In this document: in pieces, positions 15,359 to 23,810 of the stretch
Position numbering within the stretch: position 1 is the stretch's first letter
How the letters are laid out: every line of letters starts with the position of its first letter
DNA from: Streptomyces roseolilacinus
GTDB lineage: Bacteria > Actinomycetota > Actinomycetes > Streptomycetales > Streptomycetaceae
DNA length: 64,000 bases
Direction: 5' to 3'
Assembly (NCBI RefSeq): GCF_014649335.1
Contig: NZ_BMSV01000008.1
Span: forward strand, 62,001 to 126,000
Made by a program: the position numbers and the translations under genes
The notes under the pieces: generated by a model
The model's database searches: none
Seen by the model: only the letters and a program-made list of their open reading frames with translations
Told to the model about the DNA's origin: nothing

Positions 15359-15768
15359 GGCCGGCGCTCCTCCGGTACCACGGCGAACGCCTCGACCTCC
15401 ACGAGCAGTTCGGGGCGGAACAGGGCGGAGACCTGGACGGCGCTGCTGGCCGGCGGGCGGGCCGTGTCGACCACCTCGTCGCGGGCCGCGCGGACCGCCG
15501 GGAGGTGCGCCACGTCCGTCACGTAGTACGTCAGCTTCACCACGTCGCCGAACGTGGCGCCCGCCGCCGCCAGGCAGCGGCCCAGGTTCGCGAAGACCTG
15601 CCGGGCCTGGGCCGCCGGGTCGCCCTCCCCGACGACCCGGCCCTCCGCGTCGAGGGCGCACTGCCCGGACACCGCCACGAACCGGCCGGTGCCCCACACG
15701 ACGTGGCTGTAACCGGAACCGGGGGCGACCCCTTCGGGGGCCGCCACATGCGTCAGATGTGTCGTCAT
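15355..15768 (-). CDS. RidA/YjgF family protein
   Basis: A 137-residue Rid-family protein. Recognisable segments are GRFVAVSGQCALDAEGRVVG, QARQVFANLGRCLAAAGATFGDVVKLTYYVTD and the C-terminal LVEVEAFAVVPEE. RidA proteins hydrolyse reactive enamine/imine intermediates formed by PLP enzymes; this belongs to a divergent subgroup, since the invariant arginine of true RidA (in RxQ near the C-terminus) is not in a clear place. ATG 15768 is preferred to ATG 15777 because AGGA stands 8 bp before it. Coupled to the acetyltransferase downstream by a 4-bp overlap. Confidence 0.85.
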   Translation of the reverse strand: MTTHLTHVAAPEGVAPGSGYSHVVWGTGRFVAVSGQCALDAEGRVVGEGDPAAQARQVFANLGRCLAAAGATFGDVVKLTYYVTDVAHLPAVRAARDEVVDTARPPASSAVQVSALFRPELLVEVEAFAVVPEERRP

Positions 15769-15820
15769 GCCGCCCATCCTGCTGGACGGCCCCGCCCGGC
15801 CGCGCGCGGGTTTTCGTCCG

Positions 15821-17392
15821 TCAGTTCCCGCGCGGCAGCGCCGCGAGCGCCCCGTGCACGGCCGGGGCCGCCTTCCCGGGGGCCGCCGTGGGCCTCGGGT
15901 CGGGCGGGGCCGGGCACACCGCGTCCGGCCCGGCGCCGCCGTCGCCGCGCGGGACCTCGCCCGTGTCCAGGTACCGGGCGAGGATCCGGTCCGCGCAGGC
16001 GTTGCCGCGCAGGGTCACCGCGTGGTTGCCGCCGCCCCGCTCCACGACCAGCCGCGAGCCGCGCAGCAGCCGGTGGGTGGCGACGGCCCCCTCGTACGGG
16101 GTGGCGGCGTCCTCCGTCGCCTGGAACAGCAGCACCGGCGGGAGCGCGTCGTTCGCCACGTCCGGCGGGGTCAGCGACGGCACCGGCCAGAACGCGCACG
16201 GCGCGTTGTACCAGGTGTTGTTCCAGGTGGAGAACGGCGCCTTCGCGTGGATCGCCCAGGCGTCGCGGTGCCACACCTCCCACGACCTCGGCCACCGCGC
16301 GTCCCGGCACTCCACGGCCGTGTACACCGCGTAGGAGTTGGCGGTGGACGCGTCCGGCTCGGCGAGCGACTCGTACGCGGCGACCAGCGGGCGCTCGTTC
16401 CCGCCCTTCGCGTACGCGGCGAACGCGGCGGCCAGCACCGGCCAGTGGTCGTTGCTGTAGGTGCCCGGCAGGAACGTGTCCTCCGCCTCCGCCGCGCCCA
16501 CCTTGCCGCCCGCCGGCCTCTCCCGCAACGCCGCGCGCATCGCGTACCAGCGCGCCTCCACCCGGGCCGGGTCCCCGCCCAGCCCGTACACGGCGTGGTG
16601 CCGGGCCACCCAGGCGAGGAACGCCTTGTGCCGCGCGTCGAACGCGCGGTTCTGCGCCAGGTTCGCGTCGTACCAGACGCCGCCCGGGTGGACCACCGAG
16701 TCGAGGACCGCGCGCCGCACCCGCTGCGGGTACAGCCGGGCGTACACGGCGCCCAGGTAGGTCCCGTACGAGTAGCCGAAGTAGTCGATCCGCGAGGCGC
16801 CCAGGGCCCGCCGGATCGCGTCCAGGTCGTGGGCCGCGCTCACCGTGTCGACGTGGGGCAGCAGCCGCCGGTGCGCGTCGCCGCACGACCGCGCGAAGGC
16901 CGCGGCCCGGGCCGTGTTGCGCCGCTCCTCGCGCGCGTCGCGCGGCACCGAGTCGGGGCGCACGGGGGCGAGGTGGCCGGGCCGGCACGTCAGGGCGGGC
17001 CTGCTGGCGCCGACGCCGCGCGGGTCGAAGCCGATCACGTCGTACCGCGCCGCGACCTTCGCCGGCAGGGTCGCGGCCACGAACCCGGCCAGGTCCCGGC
17101 CGCTCGCGCCGGGGCCGCCGGGGTTGACCAGGAGCGGCCCCTCGAAGGCGCGCGCCGTGTGCCGGATCCGGGACAGGGCGAGCGTGATCCGCTCCCCGGC
17201 CGGGTCGGCGTGGTCGAGCGGCACCCGGAGCGAGGCGCACTCCAGCCGGGGGTACCGCTCGGTGCCGCACGCCGTCCACGACAGCGTCGTGTGGGGCTCC
17301 GGCGCGGACGGTTCGGCGGCCGACGGCGCGGCGCCCAACGCCCCCGCGATCAGCGCGCCCGCGGTGATGACTACTCCTGCGCGTTTCTGCAT
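15821..17392 (-). CDS. Secreted alpha/beta hydrolase, tripeptidyl aminopeptidase (TAP) family
   Basis: A 523-residue exported serine hydrolase. The signal peptide is MQKRAGVVITAGALIAGALG with a cut near ASA/AEPS. The nucleophile is S208 in GYSYG; the oxyanion region is NPGGPGASG; the acid lies in QATEDAATP and the catalytic His in GGGNHAV near the C-terminus. The domain order (alpha/beta hydrolase fold 1 then TAP-like C-terminal domain) matches Streptomyces tripeptidyl aminopeptidases and related proteins that remove N-terminal peptides outside the cell. The C-terminal tail is Pro/Ala-rich and unconserved. It sits 52 bp upstream of the RidA-type gene on the same strand and could be co-transcribed with it. 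Confidence 0.9.
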   Translation of the reverse strand: MQKRAGVVITAGALIAGALGAAPSAAEPSAPEPHTTLSWTACGTERYPRLECASLRVPLDHADPAGERITLALSRIRHTARAFEGPLLVNPGGPGASGRDLAGFVAATLPAKVAARYDVIGFDPRGVGASRPALTCRPGHLAPVRPDSVPRDAREERRNTARAAAFARSCGDAHRRLLPHVDTVSAAHDLDAIRRALGASRIDYFGYSYGTYLGAVYARLYPQRVRRAVLDSVVHPGGVWYDANLAQNRAFDARHKAFLAWVARHHAVYGLGGDPARVEARWYAMRAALRERPAGGKVGAAEAEDTFLPGTYSNDHWPVLAAAFAAYAKGGNERPLVAAYESLAEPDASTANSYAVYTAVECRDARWPRSWEVWHRDAWAIHAKAPFSTWNNTWYNAPCAFWPVPSLTPPDVANDALPPVLLFQATEDAATPYEGAVATHRLLRGSRLVVERGGGNHAVTLRGNACADRILARYLDTGEVPRGDGGAGPDAVCPAPPDPRPTAAPGKAAPAVHGALAALPRGN

Positions 17393-17480
17393 CCGGCCAG
17401 TCTCCGGGGCGAGGTGCCCCGATCCGGGATGAACGGCACCGATACGCCCGGACGTGACCCGATCGGGGGGCGGGGAGGGC

Positions 17481-18545
17481 TCAGCGCAGGGTGAGCCGGG
17501 TGGGCCCCGCCGCCGCGCCGTGCCCGGGCGCCTCCCCGCCCGCGGGCGGCACGGCGGGGCGTGACGCGCCGCGCCCGGCGGGCCCGATGCCGAACTCGGC
17601 GGCGAACTCGTGCACCTGGCGGGTGATCAGCCGCTGGTACCAGGTCGGCGCGTAGGCCCCGGCCGCGTACATCGCCTCGTACCGCCGCACCAGCCCCGGG
17701 TGGTGCCGGTGCAGCCACCGCGTGAACCACTCGCGGGCGCCCGGACGCAGGTGCAGCACCAGCGGCGTGACCGAGGTGGCCCCGGCCTCGGCGACGGCCC
17801 GGACGGCGGCGCGCAGTTGCTCGGGGCGGTCGCCCAGGAACGGGACGACCGGCGCCATCAGCACCCCGCAGCCGACGCCCGCGCCGGCGAGGGCCCGTAC
17901 GACGTCGAGGCGGCGCTCGGGCGCGGGCGCGCCCGGCTCGACGGTCCGCCACAGCTCGTGGTCGGTGAAGCCGACCGAGACGCACACGCCCACGTCGGTG
18001 GCCTCCGCCGCCTGCCGCAGCAGGTCCAGGTCGCGCAGGATCAGCGTGCCCTTGGTGAGGACGGAGAACGGGTTGGCGCGGTCGCGCAGGGCCTCGATGA
18101 TGCCGGGCATCAGCCGGTAGCGGCCCTCGGCCGGCTGGTAGCAGTCCACGTTCGTGCCGATCGCGACGTGCGCGCCCGGCCAGCGGGGCGACGCCAGTTG
18201 CCGGCGCAGCAGTTCCGGGGCGTTGACCTTCACGAGGATCCGGGTGTCGAAGCCGGTGCCGGTGTCCAGGCCGAGGTGGGCGTGCGCCTTGCGGGCGAAG
18301 CAGTACACGCAGGCGTGGGCGCAGCCGCGGTAGGGGTTGACCGTCCACTCGAACGGCATACGGGACGCGCCCGGCACCCGGTCCAGGACCGACCGGACCC
18401 GGACCTCGTGGAAGGTGGTCCCGCGCAGCTCCGGCGCGTCGAACGTCCGGGTGGCCACCGCCTCCGTCCCCGAGGGCGCGGCCCCCCGGGCCGCGTCCGC
18501 GTCCGCCGCGCCGTCCGGGCGGTCCCCCGATCCGTCCCCGTGCAT
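17481..18545 (-). CDS. Radical SAM protein, Rv2578c family
   Basis: A 354-residue radical SAM enzyme. The iron-sulfur motif C75-x3-C79-x2-C82 is seen in YRGCAHACVYCFARKAH, the form shared by SplB-like and Rv2578c-like proteins; IGTNVDCYQPAEGRY and GVCVSVGFTDHELWR follow as family landmarks. The reaction is not established. Related proteins include the spore photoproduct lyase group, and the mycobacterial relative Rv2578c is under LexA control. An SOS-box sequence lies 42 bp before this start (18587-18598), which supports a DNA-damage role. The first 35 residues are low complexity; ATG 18545 is the start that keeps them. Confidence 0.88.
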   Translation of the reverse strand: MHGDGSGDRPDGAADADAARGAAPSGTEAVATRTFDAPELRGTTFHEVRVRSVLDRVPGASRMPFEWTVNPYRGCAHACVYCFARKAHAHLGLDTGTGFDTRILVKVNAPELLRRQLASPRWPGAHVAIGTNVDCYQPAEGRYRLMPGIIEALRDRANPFSVLTKGTLILRDLDLLRQAAEATDVGVCVSVGFTDHELWRTVEPGAPAPERRLDVVRALAGAGVGCGVLMAPVVPFLGDRPEQLRAAVRAVAEAGATSVTPLVLHLRPGAREWFTRWLHRHHPGLVRRYEAMYAAGAYAPTWYQRLITRQVHEFAAEFGIGPAGRGASRPAVPPAGGEAPGHGAAAGPTRLTLR

Positions 18546-18580
18546 GGCGGCCCCCTCGGTCGTCCGTGTCGTCCCCCGCC

Positions 18581-18598
18581 AGAATAGAACAACTGTTC
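18581..18598 (-). promoter_or_regulatory. SOS box (LexA site) next to a -10 element
   Basis: GAACAACTGTTC (18587-18598) matches the actinobacterial LexA consensus GAACNNNNGTTC in all eight fixed bases. On the minus strand it is followed directly by TATTCT (plus 18581-18586), a good -10. LexA bound here would block the radical SAM promoter. Confidence 0.65.
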
Positions 18599-18642
18599 CC
18601 GTAGGGGCGGTGCCCGGATTTGGGCCGGCCCGCCCCAGGTGG

Positions 18643-18671
18643 TTGGCTGGTCCCCCTGACCGAGGTACGAA
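18643..18671 (+). promoter_or_regulatory. Candidate promoter of the SRPBCC gene
   Basis: TTGGCT (18643-18648), 17 bp, TACGAA (18666-18671), ending 18 bp before the start codon and just upstream of a GGAGG ribosome site. The -10 lacks the final T, so the call is tentative. Confidence 0.4.
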
Positions 18672-18689
18672 ACGCTGGAGGACGAGGCA

Positions 18690-19133
18690 ATGGCGCAGGT
18701 AGAGGCCACGACGGAACGGGTCGTCGCGGCGGGCGCGGAGGCGGTGTTCGACGCGCTGGCCGACTACGAGGGCACCCGCGCGAAGCTCCTGCCCGAGCAG
18801 TTCAGCGAGTACCGGGTCCACGAGGGCGGCGACGGCGAGGGCACCCTCGTCCACTGGCGGCTCCAGGCCACCAGCAAGCGCGTCCGCGACTGCCTGCTCG
18901 ACGTCACCGAGCCCACCGACGGGCAGCTCGTCGAGAAGGACCGCAACTCCTCGATGGTCACCACCTGGACCGTCACCCCCGCCGGCGAGGGCCGCTCCCG
19001 GGTCGTCGTCACCACCGTCTGGAACGGCGCCGGCGGCATCGGCGGCTTCTTCGAGCGCACCTTCGCCCCCAAGGGCCTCGCCCGCATCTACGACGCGGTC
19101 CTCGCCAACCTGGCCGCCGAGACCGAGAAGTAA
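18690..19133 (+). CDS. SRPBCC (START-like) family protein
   Basis: A 147-residue polyketide cyclase/dehydrase-type fold protein. The pattern VEATTERVVAAGAEAVFDALADYEGTR, then LVHWRLQATSKRVRDCLLDV, and the closing helix FAPKGLARIYDAVLANLAAE are typical of the SRPBCC superfamily, which forms a deep hydrophobic pocket for lipids or small ligands. GGAGG lies 8 bp before ATG 18690. It is divergent from the radical SAM gene across 144 bp containing the SOS box. No catalytic residues are obvious, so a binding or carrier role is as likely as an enzymatic one. Confidence 0.85.
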   Translation: MAQVEATTERVVAAGAEAVFDALADYEGTRAKLLPEQFSEYRVHEGGDGEGTLVHWRLQATSKRVRDCLLDVTEPTDGQLVEKDRNSSMVTTWTVTPAGEGRSRVVVTTVWNGAGGIGGFFERTFAPKGLARIYDAVLANLAAETEK

Positions 19134-19399
19134 CCCCCGCGAGCCACCCGGCCCGTCACCGGATCGGGTGGACTTCCCGGCCGCCCCGGCGCGCGCCGCG
19201 CGTGCCGGGGCGCCGCCCCGCGGGCCGGGCCGACCCCCGGACACCCTGCGCGGACGCCCCCGCCGCCCCCCTGCGGACACCGGCCGGCGACCCCTTCCCC
19301 CCATCTTCCGCCCGTGATGCCCCACTTGATCCCGGTGCGCGTATGAGGCGAACAATGGCGCCCCGTACGCGAACCGTGATGACGAGGGGAGCAGGTTCC

Positions 19400-21829
19400 G
19401 TGGGTGGGATCACACTGACGAAGGACGGCCGGGCGGGGGACGCCCCGCCCGACGGCACTGCACCGCCGGCCCCCGGGGACACCGCGCCCCTCCCCGACCC
19501 GGCGCCCCGGCGGAGCCGCACGGGGCCGGTACTGACGGGGCTCGTCCTCGCGGTGCTCCTCGCCGCGTTCCAGCAACTCGCCGTCGCCGCCGTCCTCCCG
19601 GCGCTCGCCGCCGACCTGCCGGGCGGACCCGGCCGCGTCCCCTGGACCGTCACCGCGTACCTCCTCACGGCCTGCGCGTCCCTGCCGCTCCACGGCAAGC
19701 TCGGCGACCTCTACGGCCGCAAGGGGACGTTCCTCTCCGCGCTGGCCCTGTTCGCCGCCGCGTCCGCCCTGGCCGGCTGGGCCCGCACGCCGGACGAACT
19801 GGTCGCCCTGCGCGCCGTCCAGGGCCTGGGCGCCGGGGGCGTGCTCGCCGGCGCCCAGGCCGTCACCGCCTCCCTGGCCCCCGCCCGCCGGCGCGCCCGC
19901 CACCTCGCCCTGCTCGGCGCGGCGTTCGGGACCGCCACCGCCGCGGGCCCGCTGCTCGGCGCGTACGTCACCGACACCGCCTCCTGGCGCTGGGCGTTCC
20001 ACCTCACCACCCCCGGCTGCCTCGCCGCCCTGCTCCTCGTCGGCACCGCCCTCACCCCGCCGGGCCCCGGCGCCGCGCGGGGCCGGGGCTCCGCCGCCGC
20101 CCACCGCCGCGCCCGTCCCGGACTGCTCGGCGCGCTCCTCCTGACCGCCGCGACCACCTGCCTCGTGCTGCTGCTCACCTGGGCCGGCAGCCAGTACGCC
20201 TGGACCTCACGGACCGTCACCGGCCTGGCCTGCGCCGCCGCGGGCGGCTTCCTGCTGTACCTGGTCTCCGCCCGCCGCGCGCCGGAACCGGTCCTCCCGC
20301 CACGGCTGCTGCGCGACCCGGTCCTCCTGGTCGCCGGGTTCGTCGCGGCCGTCGTCGGCACCTGCCTGGCCGGCGTCGCGGTCTGCCTGCCGGCCCTCCT
20401 CCCGCGGGACGGCCGGCAGGGGCCGCTGGAGACCGGGCTGCTGATGCTGCCCCTGCTCGGCTCCCTCGCCGTCGCGTCCCTGGTCTCCGGGCACCTCGCC
20501 CGGCGCACCGGCCGCTACGCGGTCCAGGGCGTCATCGGCGTCGCCGTCGCCTGGGTCGGCATGTGGCTGCTCTCCCAGCTGGACGCCGGCACGCCGCACG
20601 TCGACCACGGCGTCTGGCAGGCACTCGTCGGCACGGGGCTCGGCCTCGTCCTGCCCGCCCTGGCCCTCGCCGCGCAGAACACCGCGCCCCCCGCCGACCT
20701 CGGCGCCGCGACCGGCGCCCACACCCTGTGCGGCCTGCTCGGCGTGTGCGCGGGCGTCACCCTCCTCGGCACCCTCGCCGCCGGACCGCACGCGCTGCCG
20801 TCCGCGCTGCGGGAGGGATACGTCCAGGCGTACGCCGGCGCCGCGCCGCGGATCCTGCTCCACCTGGTGGCGCTGCTGGGCGCCGGCCTGCTCGTCGTCC
20901 TCTTCCTCAGGGAGAGGCCGCTGGCGGACGCCGCCCGGCCGGCCGGGGCCACCGTCCCCGAGGCCCGCGCCCCCGAGCCCGGGCCCGCCGCGCCGCCCGC
21001 CTCCGGACCGGCGCCGGCCCCGCCGTCGGAGGAGGCGTACGACCCGGAGTCCACCGCCGGTCCCGGGGCGTCCCTGTGCGGCACGGTCCGCCACCACGAC
21101 GGCACGCCCGTCCCCGGCGCGGCCCTCACCCTCCTGGACGCCCGCGGCCGCCAGGCCGGCCGCGGCGCGAGCGGCGCCGGGGGGCGGTACGCGCTGGGCA
21201 CCCCCGCCGCCGGCGCGTACGTCCTCATCGCCTCCGCCGCCGGCCACCGGCCCCGCGCCCTCACCCTCACCGCGGGCGCCCGCCCCGACGGGCCCGTCGA
21301 ACGGGACATCGTCCTCGGCGGCGCCGGCCGCCTCCGCGGGACCGTCACCACCCCGGACGGCGCGCCCGCCGAGGACGTCACCGTCACCCTCACCGACGCG
21401 CGCGGCGAGGTCGTCGCCTCGGTCCGCACCGGCCCCGACGGCGGATACGTCCTCACCGACCTCCTCGCCGGCGACTACGCCCTCACCGCCGGCGGCCCCG
21501 GTCTGGGGCCCACGGCCCTCCCGGTCGGGGTGCACGCGGAGCGCGAGACGTGGCAGGACGTCGAGATCACGGGCGGCGCCGTCCTGTGCGGCACCGTGCG
21601 CGCCCCCGGCGGCCGTCCCGTCGAGGACGCCCGGGTGTCGCTGCTGGACGCGGCCGGCAACACCGTCGGCACCCTCACCACCGGGCCCGACGGCGCCTTC
21701 CGCTTCCCCGACCTGGCGTCCGGCGCCTATACGGTGATCGCCTCCGGCTACCCGCCGGTGGCCACCGCGCTGCAGGTCGCGGGGGGTTCACGCGCCACGC
21801 GGGACGTCCGGCTCGGCCACGTCGGCTGA
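19400..21829 (+). CDS. DHA2-type MFS transporter fused to three carboxypeptidase-regulatory-like domains
   Basis: An 809-residue fusion. Residues 45-520 form a drug:H+ antiporter of the 14-span type: motif A is GKLGDLYGRKG, motif C-like sequence is FGTATAAGPLLGAYV. After a Pro/Glu linker, three related beta-sandwich units begin near 555, 640 and 725, each with GTVxxxDGxPVxxAxVTLLDARG and GPDGxYxLxDLxxGxYxLxASG, the pattern of CarboxypepD_reg/Cna-B domains. The tail probably faces one side of the membrane as a binding module. GTG 19400 is preferred (GGGGAG 8 bp upstream); in-frame ATGs at 19343, 19355 and 19379 remain possible. Substrate unknown. Confidence 0.85.
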   Translation: MGGITLTKDGRAGDAPPDGTAPPAPGDTAPLPDPAPRRSRTGPVLTGLVLAVLLAAFQQLAVAAVLPALAADLPGGPGRVPWTVTAYLLTACASLPLHGKLGDLYGRKGTFLSALALFAAASALAGWARTPDELVALRAVQGLGAGGVLAGAQAVTASLAPARRRARHLALLGAAFGTATAAGPLLGAYVTDTASWRWAFHLTTPGCLAALLLVGTALTPPGPGAARGRGSAAAHRRARPGLLGALLLTAATTCLVLLLTWAGSQYAWTSRTVTGLACAAAGGFLLYLVSARRAPEPVLPPRLLRDPVLLVAGFVAAVVGTCLAGVAVCLPALLPRDGRQGPLETGLLMLPLLGSLAVASLVSGHLARRTGRYAVQGVIGVAVAWVGMWLLSQLDAGTPHVDHGVWQALVGTGLGLVLPALALAAQNTAPPADLGAATGAHTLCGLLGVCAGVTLLGTLAAGPHALPSALREGYVQAYAGAAPRILLHLVALLGAGLLVVLFLRERPLADAARPAGATVPEARAPEPGPAAPPASGPAPAPPSEEAYDPESTAGPGASLCGTVRHHDGTPVPGAALTLLDARGRQAGRGASGAGGRYALGTPAAGAYVLIASAAGHRPRALTLTAGARPDGPVERDIVLGGAGRLRGTVTTPDGAPAEDVTVTLTDARGEVVASVRTGPDGGYVLTDLLAGDYALTAGGPGLGPTALPVGVHAERETWQDVEITGGAVLCGTVRAPGGRPVEDARVSLLDAAGNTVGTLTTGPDGAFRFPDLASGAYTVIASGYPPVATALQVAGGSRATRDVRLGHVG

Positions 21830-21952
21830 CCCCCGGACGGTTCCGGAGTCCGGCGCGAAGTATTCGGGTGATACCCGGCGCACAACCGGCGCACGGTCGT
21901 ACCGTGGTGACGGTGCCGCAGACAGCCGCGGTGGGGAGAGGAGCAGCCGGCC

Positions 21953-22735
21953 ATGGACAGTGGCGCACCCCGGGCCGTGTCCGAGCCCGCCCCCGAGGAG
22001 GGCCGCGTCCCCCTCGCCGCGGTCGTCGTCGACCACGAGGGGCGGATCTCCCACTGGTCGGCCGGGGCCCGCCGCCTCTTCGGCGCCTCCCGCGAGGAGG
22101 CCGTGGGCCGCCCCGCCGCCGACCTCCTGCCCGTCCCCGGCGCGCTCGCCGACGGCGACGCGCACGGCGACGGCGAACCGCACGGCGGCGACGGGATGTA
22201 CGGCGGTGACGGGGCGTACGGCGGTGGGGTGTACGGCCCGAGGGGCGCCGCGGAGGGACCGGGCGCCGCGCGGGGGCCGTACCCCGCGGCCGGGCGCGCC
22301 CGCCTCACCGTCCCGGGCCGGGAGCGCGCAGACGTGCTGTGGTGGGCGTACCCGCTGAGCGGGCCGGGCCGCGAGCGGCTCCTCGTCCTGGCCGCCGACG
22401 CCGCGCGGTACCGGGGCGGGCCCGGCGGGGACCCCGGCCGGATCGTCGCCCCCGGCTTCGCGCGGCACACCGGGTCCGAGGGCGCCGGCGAACTGGCCCG
22501 GCGCCTTCCCGAGGCCCTCCCCGGCATGAGCGTCCGGGAGGCCACCGGGATCGTCGCGCGGATCCTCGAACTGGGCCACCCGGTGCTGGAGTCCAGTCAC
22601 CGTGTGCACATCCCCGGCCCGCCCGACCGGGGCGCGCCGCGCCGCACCGGCCGGTGCGCCGAGGCGTTCGGCGCGGAGGCGGCCGAGGCGGCCGAGACGT
22701 CCGAGACGTCAGGGGTGTCCGAGCCGGAACGGTAG
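21953..22735 (+). CDS. PAS-domain protein, probably the truncated N-terminus of a SpoIIE-type phosphatase
   Basis: A 260-residue protein beginning with a PAS domain: LAAVVVDHEGRISHWSAGARRLFGASREEAVGRPAADLLP. The middle is interrupted by Gly/Asp/Tyr-rich low-complexity sequence (about residues 70-110), then WWAYPLSGPGRERLLVLAADAAR and MSVREATGIVARILELGHPV follow. From memory, this order opens large Streptomyces PAS-GAF-PP2C/SpoIIE phosphatases, whose catalytic parts are absent here. The end is a run of Glu/Ala/Thr-Ser repeats and the stop lies inside a tandem DNA repeat (22715-22783). I infer truncation or decay, but a short stand-alone sensor is possible. Ribosome site GGAGAGGAG lies upstream. 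Confidence 0.7.
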   Translation: MDSGAPRAVSEPAPEEGRVPLAAVVVDHEGRISHWSAGARRLFGASREEAVGRPAADLLPVPGALADGDAHGDGEPHGGDGMYGGDGAYGGGVYGPRGAAEGPGAARGPYPAAGRARLTVPGRERADVLWWAYPLSGPGRERLLVLAADAARYRGGPGGDPGRIVAPGFARHTGSEGAGELARRLPEALPGMSVREATGIVARILELGHPVLESSHRVHIPGPPDRGAPRRTGRCAEAFGAEAAEAAETSETSGVSEPER

Positions 22736-22783
22736 GGGTGCCCGAGCCGAGGCGATAGGGGCGCCCGAGCCGGGGCGGCCGGG
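22715..22783. repeat. Three tandem 23-bp degenerate repeats spanning the PAS-gene stop
   Basis: Units at 22715-22737, 22738-22760 and 22761-22783 share the core CCGAGCC and end in GGG. The TAG stop of the PAS gene is in the first unit. 23-bp units are not a multiple of three, so copy-number change would shift frame. Confidence 0.6.
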
Positions 22784-23000
22784 CGGGCCCACGGGGCGCC
22801 GCCGCGCGCCCGCCGTACCGGAGTCCGGGCCGGAGCAGGGGACCACCCCGGCGCCCCCGACGCCGCGGCGCCCGGCCGCTTCCGGGCGGCCGGGCTCGAC
22901 CTGCCGGCGCCGGGGGCGCCGGCCGTCACGACCGGTCAGGCACCAGGCGGCGTGCGGCCGAAGGAGGCGCCGCGGCCGGTGCCGGGCCGTCGCCGGCCGC

Positions 23001-23083
23001 ACGGCGGGGGATGCCGCGCCGGGCCGGATGGCGGGCGGCCCGGCACCGGCCGCGGGGACGGCGGGGGATGCCGCGCCGGGCCG
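23001..23083. repeat. Pair of perfect 26-bp direct repeats in noncoding DNA
   Basis: Identical 26-bp copies at 23001-23026 and 23058-23083, 57 bp apart, in the 366-bp gap between the PAS gene and hemerythrin. No convincing gene, promoter or terminator was found in the rest of that gap, which reads like degraded coding sequence. Confidence 0.65.
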
Positions 23084-23101
23084 TACGGCGGCCGTGCGCG
23101 G

Positions 23102-23665
23102 TCAGTCCCGCTTGCCGCGCCCGGTGAGCGCGTCGCGGAGCCGGTCGACCATGCCCGTGCCCGGGGCGAGGAGCTTGTTGGCCGGGGGCTTGTCCGGGGC
23201 GGCCGGGTGCGGCCGGGTCGGCGCGGTCTTCTTCGCCTGGCGCACCTTGTCGCCCAGCTCCTCCAGCTTCTCCTGCGAGCACGCCTCCCGGAGCCGGGGC
23301 AGCAGGTTCGCCTCCTCGTCGGCGACGTGCTCGCGGATCTCCACCATCAGCTCGGTGACCAGCGTGTCGAAGCGGGTGTCGTCGGCCTCGCAGCCCTCCA
23401 GCTCCTTCATGGTGCGCTCGGCGGACGCGTGGTCCTCCAGCTCCTTGTCGGCGAGCGCGTCGCCGCCGGACAGGTGCTCCCGCACCGCCGGGTACAGGTA
23501 CTCCTCCTCCGCGACCGAGTGGCGGACCAGCTCCATCGTGACCTGGTCGGCGAGCCGCTTGCGCTCCGGGTCACCGGAGGGCAGCCCCTCGATGAGGGCG
23601 AACAGCCTCTCCACCTCCCGGTGGTCGGTGGTCAGCTCGTTGATCACGTCTCCGCCGTGTGCCAT
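23102..23665 (-). CDS. Hemerythrin HHE-domain protein
   Basis: A 187-residue protein with a four-helix hemerythrin-like domain that binds a non-heme di-iron centre. The metal ligands are visible as DVINELTTDHREVERLF, RHSVAEEEYLYPAV, LEDHASAERTMKEL and EIREHVADEEANLLPRL (residues about 5-130). The remaining 55 residues are Lys/Pro-rich and probably disordered. Such proteins sense or detoxify oxygen, nitric oxide or peroxide and are common in stress regulons. ATG 23665 is preceded by GGAGA. A sigma-B-like sequence lies about 100 bp upstream. Divergent from the unknown gene at 23811. Confidence 0.9.
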   Translation of the reverse strand: MAHGGDVINELTTDHREVERLFALIEGLPSGDPERKRLADQVTMELVRHSVAEEEYLYPAVREHLSGGDALADKELEDHASAERTMKELEGCEADDTRFDTLVTELMVEIREHVADEEANLLPRLREACSQEKLEELGDKVRQAKKTAPTRPHPAAPDKPPANKLLAPGTGMVDRLRDALTGRGKRD

Positions 23666-23764
23666 GGGGTCTCCGTCTCCTCGTGCGTTCCGGGTGAACG
23701 TGCAGAGTGCGGATACCACCTGGAGTGGGTGATATGCGTCATTACGCCGTTCGGCCCCGCCGGG

Positions 23765-23788
23765 GTACCGTGCAAGCCGTCCGAACAC
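23765..23788 (-). promoter_or_regulatory. Weak sigma-B-like promoter candidate for hemerythrin
   Basis: On the minus strand GTGT (plus 23785-23788), 14 bp, CGGTAC (plus 23765-23770), one mismatch from GNNT-N14-16-GGGTAC. It would give a leader near 95 nt. Confidence 0.3.
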
Positions 23789-23810
23789 ACTTACGCCTTA
23801 CGGATCGACC

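Noticed and set aside
18620..19399. A giant upstream extension of the MFS gene in the same frame
   Set aside because: It overlaps the SRPBCC gene out of frame and reads as Arg/Pro-rich low complexity, typical of shadow frames in high-GC DNA.
22736..23101. A short gene after the PAS protein
   Set aside because: Frames there lack starts with ribosome sites and consist of repeat-driven Gly/Arg/Pro sequence.
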